Source of the DNA: Aquilaria yunnanensis
Taxonomy: Eukaryota; Streptophyta; Magnoliopsida; Malvales; Thymelaeaceae
Assembly (NCBI GenBank): GCA_039654915.1
Contig: CM077597.1
Coordinates: 59,114,001 to 59,178,000, forward strand
Reading direction: 5' to 3'
DNA: 64,000 bases
The translations under genes and the position numbers were made by a program. Below are positions 9,768 to 19,910 of the stretch, piece after piece (positions within the stretch are counted from its first letter, which is position 1; the number at the start of each line of letters is the position of its first letter). The notes beneath the pieces are model-generated. The model saw only the letters and a list, made by a program, of their open reading frames with translations, made no database searches and was not told the DNA's origin.

Positions 9768-10597
9768 GAAAAAGAGTTTGAGATGGAAAAGAAAATAGTT
9801 TCCAGAAAAAACTCAGAAGACGAGTTTGGAAAAAAAACAACAACAGTTTTCCAGAAAAACTCAGAAAAACAGAGGAATCAGAGTACTCTGGAAATCAAAA
9901 CCCACCAAAAGATTTGCCTGAGGACGCCGTCGTGAAAGTTGGTAGGAAAAGCTCTGATTAAAGAAGCTCCGCCACAGAAAGCAAGATAAAAACGCAAGAA
10001 CAGAGGGCAAAGCAGAAAGAGAGTAGAAAAACAGTATGTGGGACTTATGATAGGATGGGCTATTTATAGGCCAAAGGTGGGTAGCCGAAAAGAGATCATA
10101 AGTACCCATTGGAGGCGAACCGTCGCCATAACTGCCCACTACACCCGAAAAGGCGCGCCCTCTGTAAATGACGCGTCTCTCTTCCAATGGCAAGAAGCCG
10201 CGTGTCAACCGCTGCGCAGAAATAGGGGACACGCCTCCCCAAACGTCCCTGGAAAACCGGGACACACCTCCTGAGTGGGACACGTCGTTTGACATCCCTG
10301 AAAAGTGGAGACGCGCCGCTCAGTCTGACACGCTTGGCCATCAGACCTGCAGAAATAAAAAGCAGGCCACCTCGAGGACACCAAGAGACAGGCTATGGCT
10401 GAACAGCCCATGACTTTTGGGCAAGAGGTGTATCTTCGGTACAGGCTTTGCCTCGGAGACACCAAAGAATAGGCCAAGGCTGAACAGCCCAGACCCTCGG
10501 GCAAAAGGTGCGACCTCGGAACAGGTTATGCTTCCCAACAAGACTCCCAACGACAACCTCGGAAAGAGATGCAAACCGAAGTCTTCACTTCGGCTTT
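9768..10597. other. Promoter and non-coding 3' region of Tat-2
   Basis: Mirror of 1686-2512. It holds the antisense TATA box (plus-strand tatttata, 10061-10068), a CCAAT box (ATTGG at 10108-10112) and the two 80-bp-spaced units at about 10427-10586. No credible gene is present. Confidence 0.65.
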
Positions 10598-10612
10598 CCA
10601 GAGGGGGGCATG
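10598..10612 (+). other. Polypurine tract of Tat-2
   Basis: CCAGAGGGGGGCATG directly precedes the LTR start TGATAGCC at 10613. This shows that Tat-2 is plus-oriented and that the following LTR is its 3' LTR. Confidence 0.8.
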
Positions 10613-11480
10613 TGATAGCCAAAGGCTATCGCCTCAATCTGGCCGAACACCCTGCCACAACAATGGCCAGAAGAACTGGCGCTTCCCGGGAACAGGTGGA
10701 GTCATGCACCTCGGGAGATAGCCGGAGAGCTCCGAGCCTCGGCACGCCAGTAAAACTTGAGGACTCTATTCGCCCCCCAAGGTTGTGAACAGCGCGCCAT
10801 CGGAAAAGTGGCACCAGACATTGCTGCCCGAACATAATATCCCCGAAGGCGGAACCCCCTGGAACTGGGTACCCCCGAACTGAGGGTATGCTTCCCGAAG
10901 AGGCTCTGTTCGAACTAGAGGATGACCTCGCCCAGGGACCTCGGGAGTACGGCAGGCGCATTTAAGGAAGCATTTAAGGAAGCCTCTGACATGTCCCACC
11001 ACAGACGTAAAAAGTCGCCTTGACGTGCAGACGCCATCAGAATCACATCATGGCCCATCTCAGCACAAGGCTCGAGGCCATCTGGTTACCAACTATCTGT
11101 CCCCTACGCCCGGAAGTTCAGGAGCATCCGACCGCACACGTGTCATGATCTGAACGGGCTAGGTTTTCCTATATATACAGGAAATAAATACTTGACAGGA
11201 GGTTGGTAGGCCGGAGATACAGCTCCCACACTCTGAGAAATTACCAGGCGAGACTTTTCTGCCTTTCTCTTTGAGCTAGTCACTTTCTCCTTTTTTCCGG
11301 CCACCACTGACTTGGGCGTCGGAGGCTCTCCCCCCGGAAAAACACTCCGGGGGCCTCCTAACCCTGTTTACCAGCTTTTCAGGTACTCTCCTTGGGGCGA
11401 TCCACCTTCCAGGCATTCTTCCTCCTAGAAGTCTCCTCAACAGTCATCATGACTGACAACGATGAGGCCCCAGGCCATCA
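10613..11480 (+). mobile_element. LTR A2, 3' LTR of Tat-2
   Basis: An 868 bp LTR, TGATAGCC...GGCCATCA, with a likely TATA box TATATATA at 11170-11177. It interrupts a Tekay LTR. The intact Tekay copy at 26325 reads gcacatgctatgg and here the LTR is followed by cacatactatgg, so cacat (11481-11485) is the probable target duplication, with its partner lost. At several positions A2 shares variants with A3 and not A1, so it is not a recent duplicate of A1. Confidence 0.9.
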
Positions 11481-12782
11481 CACATACTATGGTATTTGCC
11501 GAATGGTCATTGTGGTGTGTGGGTGTGTTCATTGTGTGTTTGAGTGATTCTTTGTGCTTGCTAACCAACTACTTGCTATTATGGTTTATATGTCTCGGGC
11601 AAGTTAATATGTATATATATATGTTGTGGTTTTCTTGTCTTTGTGTCTTATTTTTGCAGGACATTATGAGCAAATGGAGGTTAAGCCTTGAGTTATACAC
11701 TCGGCATAACTAAATAAACTCTATAATGAGTTGGTATTGGTAGTGAACTCTATTGAGTATTGTACTCATTGCCCACTATATTGTTTTTCAGGAAAGGATA
11801 TTCGGCCTGAGTTATAGTAGCTTGAGTTTTGCTATTGTGTTGTGCTAGCTTTGCTTGTTCACTAAGGTATGTGCCAATGTGTGCTTGGCTTGGTTAATTA
11901 TGTGCATTACAAGTCTTTATTGAAGTTGGCCGAGACTTATGTCTTGAGTTGTGCAGGAGTGTAGAGTGGGACTTGTCTACGTGGGCAGCATGGATATGTG
12001 GACACTTGCTCTAATAATAGTTTTCACCTTTATGACCATGAACATGGCCATAGGTTTGGTTCTGCAATGTGTCCTACTCTATGCCATACTTAAGGTGTTC
12101 TTTGAGAGGTGATGGTCTCGGTTGTAATATAACTTGGCATGAAAAACTTTGGAATCATGGCATGGAGCCATTTATTTGTACTAGGTAGACTACTTTTGTA
12201 TGTACATATATGTAGTCTCGGATGTTGGCTAGTTTTTGTGGGACATGGAGTACCTTAGTAGGCCAAGTTATGTTTGCACTCATGTTATGGTTTTGGACTT
12301 GTAAAAGATGAATGATTATGGGCTTATGTATGGCTTGTTATGAATGTGAAGCATGTTATCTTGTGAACCTCCTTTGTACCTATTATGGACGAATGTACAT
12401 GTGCACTCGAACATGAGTTTTCAAAAATCCAATGATACCTTGGGCTTCTTGGTTGCCATTCTAAAATAGCTCACTTGATTTGCACACATGCTAAGCACTT
12501 AATTTCGTTGAGTGTTGCCTTGCTTCTAATGTATGTTACCTATTACATCCTTGCTTATCTTGCAAGTTATTATTTTTGGCTCTACTTCTGCTGCAAGTAA
12601 TTAGTTCAATTCTTCTCATAAGCCTCCTAGGCCACCTCCCAGGCTAAATACCTTAAGAAAATAAGACTTAAGGGTTAATTACATTGGTTGGCCGAATTAA
12701 AAGTTCTTAAACACTCCGGAATAACCTTAGTTGGGTGAGTGTAGTACAGAATGTTGGGCCAGGGCCTGGGTGAGGTGTGACA
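11481..12782 (+). mobile_element. Tekay-type LTR, 3' half only
   Basis: It aligns with the last 1.3 kb of the 2.57 kb Tekay LTR (for example 26325-28749) and ends ...GAGGTGTGACA at 12782. The 5' half is missing beyond the Tat-2 insertion. It is not followed by a PBS but by Tat antisense-gene sequence (tttta, 12783-12787). It was therefore a solo LTR or a 3' LTR inserted into a Tat element, not the 5' LTR of Tekay-P. Confidence 0.85.
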
Positions 12783-13095
12783 TTTTACAAGTCCCTTTTT
12801 CTCGGTCAGGCCGAGAAGGGAGAGTAGATGCGGAGGAGGGCGCCTGCGAAGAGGAAGAAGACCAGTGGAGGGTCGTGCAAGGCAAAGAAAGCCAAGGCAA
12901 ACACCCTTCCTCCTCCCCCCGAGGACCTTGTCGAAGTGCAGGACCAGTCACCTGCCCGGTCTCCTGCCTACGCCGATCCTCCTTCGGATCCTGCTGCCCT
13001 CGAGACTGCTCTAAGCCTGGAGACAACTACTGAGACTACGGTCGGAGGGACTTCGGATGAAGAGCTCGAGGAGAGCAGGAGGAGGAAAGGCAAGT
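12783..13095 (+). pseudogene. Antisense-gene exon 2 fragment of a further Tat element (Tat-3)
   Basis: The frame around 12828-13095 encodes a Lys/Arg-rich stretch, then a run of prolines, then a DQSPARSPAYADPP-like segment ending ELEESRRRKGK. This matches exon 2 of the Tat-4 copy (51076-50677) and less closely Tat-5. The host element would be minus-oriented. Both sides are cut, on the left by a Tekay LTR and on the right by the inverted-repeat element at 13096. Confidence 0.75.
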
Positions 13096-15632
13096 TGTTA
13101 CCCACTCTGGGGTAGTCCAGTTATGGTGCCAAAACTATGCATTTAGACTCCCAGGATTGGTAATGTTTTGTAGGCCATCAGAACACTACCCTTAGTGTGC
13201 ATACCAAAGTGGCCGTCTTGGGCACTATGTGATGGCCTAGGGCCTCATCGTTTTGAGTCATGATGACTGTTGAGGAGACTTCTAGGAGGAAGAACGCCTG
13301 GAAGGTGGATCGCCCCAAGGAGAGTACCTGAAAAGCTGGTAAACAGGGTTAGGAGGCCCCCGGAGTGTTTTTCCGGGGGGGGAGCCTCCGACGCCCAAGT
13401 CAGTGGTGGCCGGAAGAAGGAGAGAGTCACTAGCTCAAAGAGAAAGGCAGAAAAGTCTCGCCTGGTATTTTCTCAGAGTGTGGGAGCTGTATATCCGGCC
13501 TGCCAACCTCCTGTCAAGTATTTATTTCCTGTATATATAGGAATACCTAGCCCGTTCAGATCATGACACGTGTGCGGTCGAATGCTCCTGAACGTCTGGG
13601 CGTAGGGGACAGATAGTTGGTAACTAGATGGCCTCGAGCCTTGTGCTGAGACGGGCCATGATATGATTCTGATGGCGTCTGCGCGTCAGGGCGACTTTTT
13701 ACGTCTGTGGTGGGACGTGTCAGAGGCTTCCTTAAATGCTTCCTTAAATGCGCCTGCCGTACTCCCGAGGTCCCTGGGCGAGGTCGTCCTCTAGTTCGGA
13801 CAGAGCCTCTTCGGGAAGCCTACCCTCAGTTCGGTGGTTCCCAGTTCCAGGGGGTTCCGCCTTCGGGGATATCATATTCGGGCAGCAATGTCTGGTGCCA
13901 CTTTTCCGAAGGCGTGTTGTTCACAACCTTGGGGGGCGAATGGAGTCCTCAAGTTTTACTGGCGTGCCGAGGCTCGGAGCTCTCAGGCTATCTCCCGAGG
14001 TGCATGATTCCACCTATTCCCGGGAAGCACCAGTTCTTCTGGCCGTTGTTGTGGCAGGGTATTCGGCCAGATTGAGGCGATAGCCTTTGGCTATCACTAT
14101 GTAAATACATGCATATTGGTCAAAACATCACACACATATTCACATTTCATGCACACCATGGCAGCAAAGAAGGAAAACACTAGCACAAGTCTTAGTTTTG
14201 GCTTCCACACATTAGGCAATCTTGTTAAGTTCTAGTTGCCAGCTACTGTACCTGTAACTTCCACTAATAAACTGTATCATTATAACCTCATACCCCCCTG
14301 TTTTCTTTGCTCCATTATGAATTAGAGACTTAGCGCAAACCATGGAATTTTTTTTTACATCAATAGGCCACCTCTGACCAAGTTATGGATTTTTTAAGTT
14401 GGTTACAAAATTCAGACCAAATGAACAGTAACTAAGCCAATTTTGCAACGTCATAACTTTGGATACAAGGCTCCAAATCCATAAATTATAAATTCTAGTT
14501 CACCCTCTATATGTTCTCTAGGTGTGGTCAAAATTTCATACCAAGATTCATTCTACATAGAGAGATATTAAAGTTTAGGTACATGGTCGAAATTCTGGCA
14601 ACTTTGGGACCATTTTGTCCATACAATTTTTCCAAACCATGCAAACACTTCATTCACAAGGGGAAAGCACTCCAAGTCTATACCATACATGTCCAATACA
14701 CATATTAATTACATTCTCTTGCATCTAGCAACTTTATGTGGCCAAAACATAATTTACAAGTAAGCAGCCTATCATTCACACTTAGGCAGCTTTGCACCAC
14801 ATCACTTACATAGCCAAAACATTACTCAAATGTTCACATACTTGTCTCATTTTACATACACTACATGTACATGCATACATTCACTACAATATAGTCTTAA
14901 CTCAGCTAAATATATGGGATAGCCTTGGAGGGCTTTCCCCTTGTGAATGAAGTGTTTGCATGGTTTGGAAAAATTGTATGGGCAAAATGGTCCAAAAGTT
15001 TCCAGAATTTCGACTTTGGACCTAAAGTTTAATATCTCCCTGTGTGGAATGAATCTTAGTATGAAATTTTTACCACAACTAAAGGACATCTATAGGGTTA
15101 ATTGGGATTTGGAATTTCTGGATTTAGATCCCTGTAGCCAAATATATGATGTTGTAAAGTTGGCTGAGTTACTGTTCATTTGGTCAGAATTTTGTAACCA
15201 ACTTAAAAATCCATAAGTTGGTCCATAGGTGGGCTATTGATGTAAAAAAAAATTACTTGGTTTTCTCTAAGTCTCCACTTCATAATGGAGCAAATAAAAC
15301 TAGGCATTATGAGGCTATAATGATACAGTTTATTAGTGGAAGTTACAGGTGCAGTAGCTGGCCAATAGAACTTAACAAGATTGCCTATTGTGTGGAAGCC
15401 AAAACTAAGACTTGTGCCAGTGTTTTCCTTCTTTGCTGCCATGGTGTTCATGAAATGTGAATATGTGTGTGATGGTTGGACCAATATGCATGTATTTACA
15501 TAGTGCCCAAGAGGGCCACTTGGGTATGCACACTAAGGGTAGTGTTCTGATGGCCTACAGAACATTACCAATCCTGGGAGTCTAAATGCACAGTTTTGGC
15601 ACCATAACTGGACTACCCAGGAGTGGGTAACA
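13096..15632. mobile_element. Unclassified element with ~700 bp inverted-repeat arms
   Basis: The left arm (13096-13229 plus 14102 to about 14680) is inversely repeated at about 14925-15632, with a central spacer of about 240 bp. The tips read TGTTACCCACTC and GAGTGGGTAACA. By eye the arms agree at about nine of ten bases. No credible protein is encoded. Without the nested solo LTR the element is about 1.66 kb. It could be a foldback or long-TIR DNA transposon derivative. The TG...CA tips alone do not make it an LTR. The two flanks belong to different elements (Tat antisense gene left, Tekay gag right), so no target duplication is seen. Confidence 0.7.
13230..14096 (-). mobile_element. Solo LTR A3 (Tat family A)
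   Basis: An 867 bp LTR flanked by perfect 5-bp duplications ctatg at 13225-13229 and 14097-14101. No internal sequence remains. The empty site is visible in the other arm of the host inverted repeat near 15497-15510 (reads tacatagtgccc on the plus strand). This proves insertion into the left arm followed by LTR-LTR recombination. Confidence 0.95.
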
Positions 15633-15730
15633 TGAGAGGATGGAGGTGATGATGGAGTCACTACATGCTACTGTGGCTCAACTGGTGCTGGGAATGCAAG
15701 CCTTGGCTAGAGGCGAAGCCCAACACTAGG
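15633..15730 (+). pseudogene. gag: Tekay-P gag, N-terminal fragment
   Basis: It matches the minus-strand Tekay-M gag around 39185-39290 (Met-rich stretch, then ATVAQLVLGMQALARG-like). The upstream LTR, PBS and gag start of Tekay-P are missing beyond 15632. The sequence stops at the target duplication ctagg of solo LTR C1 and continues at 18023. Confidence 0.8.
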
Positions 15731-18022
15731 CGATGCCCAACAGCATCTTCGTCATGTGACACGGTGGGACCGAGAGGGACTTCCGATATGGGAGAACACA
15801 TGAAATGGAGATTCCCCAAGAGAACCTGCCTGAAACACTCAGAAAACAGGGGTTAGGAGGTTCCAGGAGTCTTTTTTCGGGGAGAAGCCACCGACTATTG
15901 GGTTTCGGGAGCCAAACAGCGCAGCGGAATTTAACCGAAAGCCTCCAGGATCCAAGTGAAACGGGGAAAACCGGGTGTTCAAAAATTTCATACCTAATTT
16001 TCGGTTGAGATCTCTCACTCAACTGTAGAGTTGAATCACAAAACTTGAACAATTGACGTGTTCAGGCTCTCTATGGTATCCACACGAGCCTCTCGGGATC
16101 ACCACGCTTCCACCGCGTCCCGGCAGATGCGTTTCTCTTGCACTCGCAGTGCTAGCTTGCGTCCTCCAAGGAATTGCAAGAGAAGAGTGCGGTTGTCCTT
16201 TTGGGAGGCTAGGGCAAGGAGACCTGCGAATTTCTCACTTAAAACTTGTATTTATAGTGAGACTCAACTTCCAGGCCTAATGGGTTTTAAAGCCCTAATC
16301 CAATTAGGATTTAATTTCGGGCTTAATAATGGCTCAACTCCTTGGCCCATTATTAATACGAAATTAAAGTGAAACCATAACCCAAATAATTAGCCCATGT
16401 ACTCTAATGATCCAAATAGCTCTATGTGTGTGACCCAATAGGCTCTTGCCATGTTGGCAATGATCATAAATCACATTTATGATCATAAGCAATGAGCGGT
16501 GTCTAGCAACACATCATTGCTACCCAAGTGACAAGATTGTCGGTGAATCGACTAAACCTTTATGATCATCACCGATATATGCCATTGTCCCTTTGTCCAA
16601 GATATCAAGACTAAGCACGAGACATGGAATGTGTCACTCTCGTATAGCCCAATCTTTGGTTTCTTGATTACCGAGTAGACCGACTTAAACTGACGACAAT
16701 GATATCATATATCAACTCATTGGAGCATGGCCATGCATTTTCTAAGCCTCACTCTATCATGGGGCCCAAAGATATCACTCCCGTTACATAGGAAGGACAA
16801 ATCCCATCTTGATCATACAAATCCCTCCGCATGATATGTGACATACCCAATGACCTCCTTCAAGTTCACTCAGTTACGAGCAACAAAGGAAAGTATCAAA
16901 GTATGTGACTCACATGTAGGGAACCTTGATGATCTTAGGTCGAAGGACTACATATACCATGATTATGAGAATCACTTATGACACTCATATAACGATCCAT
17001 GAAGTGTTCTCATTGTGGGTCGGTCCAGTACACAAGTTCTCCAACTTGTACCCATATGTAGACTACATATCTCATATTAGTCTCCACGTATGCTAGTCAT
17101 TATGTATTATTGCAACCCGTTCCACAATAATAGTAGACTAGGGACGTTTAAGAATATCATTATTCTAGGGTTACAATTATGTTTATTACGTTACGCAGAA
17201 ACAAAACAACAAACAAAATTGCTGGATTAATGCCTCAATAAAATATCATGACTCAATGTGCAAAAATACAATCATCTCATGATTGGCCTTTTTGGGCACA
17301 ACACTAACACCGACGCCGAGGTCAGTGCTTTGGGAGGTGGAGAGGGAGTAGTAAGGATCAAAGACTCTTGCCTGTTACATTTTCTTGAGGGCGGAGAAAA
17401 AGGATTTCCCCCTCAGACCATTCCCCTGATATATATAAGAGGGGGTAACCCGTTCAGATTGTGACACGTGTTCGGTCGGATGCTATTCGTACTTCTGGGT
17501 GTGGGGGTCCCTAGCCGCCTACAAGCTCCTCGGGCCATGAGCTAAGGCAAGCATAGCCCTCCATGACAAGACGTAGGCGGCGCCGGCACATCAGAATGCA
17601 TATGAGGGCGGCGTGCAGGGTGTGCAAGCGACATGTCAGAGGCTCCTTAATTGCTCCTGCCGTACCCCCGAGGTCCCTTTGGTTGAGGTCTCCCTTTGGA
17701 GTGAGGGGCCTTTTCCCATAGTCATACCGGTAGTTCGGGGGACTCCCTAGCTCCGAAGTTACTCCTTCGGGGGGATTTTCTCCTGCCAAAGGGAGCTAGT
17801 CCTTCTCCCCCAAAGCTGGTTCTGTCGCCTTCTCGAGGGAGGCAATACGTTAGTTTCCCGAGGTTGGTACTGGTGGACTACCGAGATCGTGTACCCAAGG
17901 TGTCTGACTCCCTCCATTCCGAGGTCAGCACTGTCGTTCCTCGTGGGTGACGCCGGATTTTCCCGAGCATGATGTTTGTCCAAAGTCCTCAGGTGACCGG
18001 GGCGATAACACTTCGGCTATCA
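15731..18022 (-). mobile_element. Solo LTR C1 (Tat family C), with L1 nested inside
   Basis: Duplications ctagg at 15726-15730 and 18023-18027 flank an LTR whose own sequence is about 870 bp once L1 is removed. In element orientation it begins TGATAGCC and ends GGGCATCG (the final A is changed to G). A TATA-like CTTATATATATC lies on the minus strand near 17424-17436. It is inserted in Tekay-P gag. Pre-insertion continuity is confirmed by the uninterrupted gag of Tekay-M. Confidence 0.9.
15896..17309 (-). mobile_element. Solo LTR L1 (orphan family L)
   Basis: A 1,414 bp LTR flanked by ccgac at 15891-15895 and 17310-17314, nested inside C1. It is the inverse of L2. In element orientation it begins TGTTAGTGTTGTGCCC and ends close to CCCATCA (here decayed to CCAATA). 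No internal domain of this family occurs in the window, so the superfamily is unknown. TGTTAG starts are common in copia LTRs, which is only a hint. Confidence 0.9.
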
Positions 18023-19423
18023 CTAGGAGAATTCAGAACTAGTTGAGACAGAAGGAAGAATGAGGAGAAAAAGGCCTGGCAAAGAGCCAGTAGGGTATGA
18101 TCAGTCAAGTAAAGCTGGAGGGAATCAAGAAGAGACCGAAGTAGATGATGAAAGGAGGCATCCCAGGGCTAGGAGACTGAGATCAGAAGTTAGACAAGAA
18201 CCCAGGACAGAGGAGGAAGATGAGGACAACCCAGACATAGAAGAAAGGGATGCCTATATATACTCTGGAAGGACTGAACCTTCTACTGAGGAAACTACAA
18301 AAGGGACAGATCATCCAGGGATGGACATAGGGGCCTAGAAGAGAGGAGAGCAAGACCAAGGAAGGGAGGACTTAAGGAGGGCCAGCTAGAGGGATTCCTG
18401 GCATTGAAACCTCTAGTCTTTAAAGGAGGATGTGACCGAGATGATGCAGAGTTCTGCGTATACCAAGTGGAGAAAATCTTTGACAGAATGGAGGTCACAT
18501 CCACCCAGAAAGTACTGTTAGCCACCTTCAGGTTAGAAGGTAATGCTAAGCTTTGGTGGAGGGCAATACAAAGAAACTACCAAGAAAGAACTAAGAGGAG
18601 GCCCCCAGCTAGGAGGAGGTCTATGAGATGGGCAGATTTCCTTCAAGTTTTTCACCAACAATATGTCAGTGAAGCCCAGAAAGACCAAAAGCATGTGGAA
18701 TTTGATCAGCTGGAGCAAGGGGACCTCAGTGTGCTAGAGTATGAGCAAAGGTTTAATAATCTGATCAGGTATGCCCCTCAGTATGAAGGGCAAGAAGAGT
18801 TGAGAACGAAGAGGTTTATTAGGGGACTAAGACCTGAGTTAAGACAAATTCTCAGGGCAATAGGAGTTAGGGACTACTACTCTGTTATGCAAAGTGCCCT
18901 GGCATTGGAGCAGGAGTTCAAGGAACAATCCAGGAGTGGGCCAGGAAGTGGAAGTGGAACTCAGAAAGACCATCACCAAAAGAGGCCAAGAGAAGAAATG
19001 GATCCAAATGAAGGCAGAAAAGGAAATAAGAAAGAAAGAGGTTCCCAACCACAGCAGTATGGCCCTCGGTGCTATACTTGTGGGAAGTTTCATGGTAACA
19101 AGCCATGCTTCAAAGCCTCCACTAGATGTCATAGGTGTGGGGCATCGGACCACTGGGTCAGAGACTGTCCAAAGAGTGGTGATGACAGCAGGAAGTTGCT
19201 GGGAAATTTTAATCCCAGAGAACCAAGAGGTTAGATTCCTATGCCCCAAATCAGGACTCAGGTGCCAGCCTAGGGAGGGAGGCCAACACCAAGAGCACCT
19301 CAGGAGCAAAGGAGACCTGGTGCACATCCAGGCAGAATATTTCAGCTGGAATCCTCCAAAAAAGTGCGGGAAGCACCAGAGGTTGAGGATGCAGGCAGGG
19401 AGACTAGTTAGCAAAGGACTAGC
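18023..19423 (+). pseudogene. gag: Tekay-P gag, main part
   Basis: An acidic/basic N-terminal part (18060-18338) ends in stops. A core frame at 18404-19234 then carries the retrotransposon gag domain (WWRAIQRNY, ADFLQVFHQQYV, FDQLEQGDLSVLEYEQRF, LRTKRFIRGLRPEL). Two zinc knuckles follow, CYTCGKFHGNKPC and CHRCGASDHWVRDC, the second a canonical CCHC. A stop ends this frame at 19232-19234, where Tekay-M reads through (GQIPMP). Gag would coat the RNA in the virus-like particle. Several stops and frame changes make it non-functional. Confidence 0.88.
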
Positions 19424-19905
19424 ATGAGGGCCTTAAAAGGTATTATTTACCTCAATGGCCAGTTAGTGTCTGCCTTGTTTGATACTGGAGCTTCATTGTC
19501 TGTGATATCTAATAGCTTGGTTAAGGCCATGAATCTAGAAGTAAAATATATGACCAACATGTACTTGGTAAAACAACTGGCAATGATGTTTTATTTACCT
19601 ATCACATGGTTGAAAACTGTGAGATCTAGATAGGCAAGCTGAAACTGAGAACAAATCTCATAGTGCTAGAGACACATGACTATGATGTCATCTTAGGCAT
19701 GAACTGGTTAGGAGAGAATAAAGTAGTTATTGATTGTCAAGCTAGACAATTAAAAATGCCTGGTGGTATACCATATGACTTAGATAAGTCCCTAGAGTTA
19801 GCCATGGACTACCAGTTGGAAGTGTTGAAACTAGTAACTCTAGGAAGTGAGCATGAATGCCTGGAACTTAATGACCAGGAAGTGGCTGATGAACTTAAGA
19901 AGGTA
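19424..19905 (+). pseudogene. Tekay-P aspartic protease
   Basis: FDTGASLSVIS carries the D-T-G active site of a retropepsin that would cut Gag-Pol. The frame ends at 19631-19633 and resumes near 19663 with a DYDVILGMNWL segment typical of this protease. The match to 38015-37413 of Tekay-M is close. The pol frame is then split by solo LTR L2 at 19911. Confidence 0.88.
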
Positions 19906-19910
19906 CCTAT

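Noticed and set aside
802..11480. Single palindromic cDNA integrated with two inverted LTRs
   Set aside because: The arms differ at several percent with an extra 475 bp on one side, A2 is closer to A3 than to A1 at diagnostic sites, and the outer flanks do not match. Two fused elements explain it better, though I cannot exclude it fully.
11481..12782. 5' LTR of Tekay-P
   Set aside because: No PBS follows it. It is followed by Tat antisense-gene sequence, so it is an unrelated solo or 3' LTR remnant.
13096..15632. LTR retrotransposon with inverted LTRs because tips are TG...CA
   Set aside because: No PBS, PPT or coding sequence, and both arms run tip-inward as inverted repeats. A TIR or foldback type is more likely.
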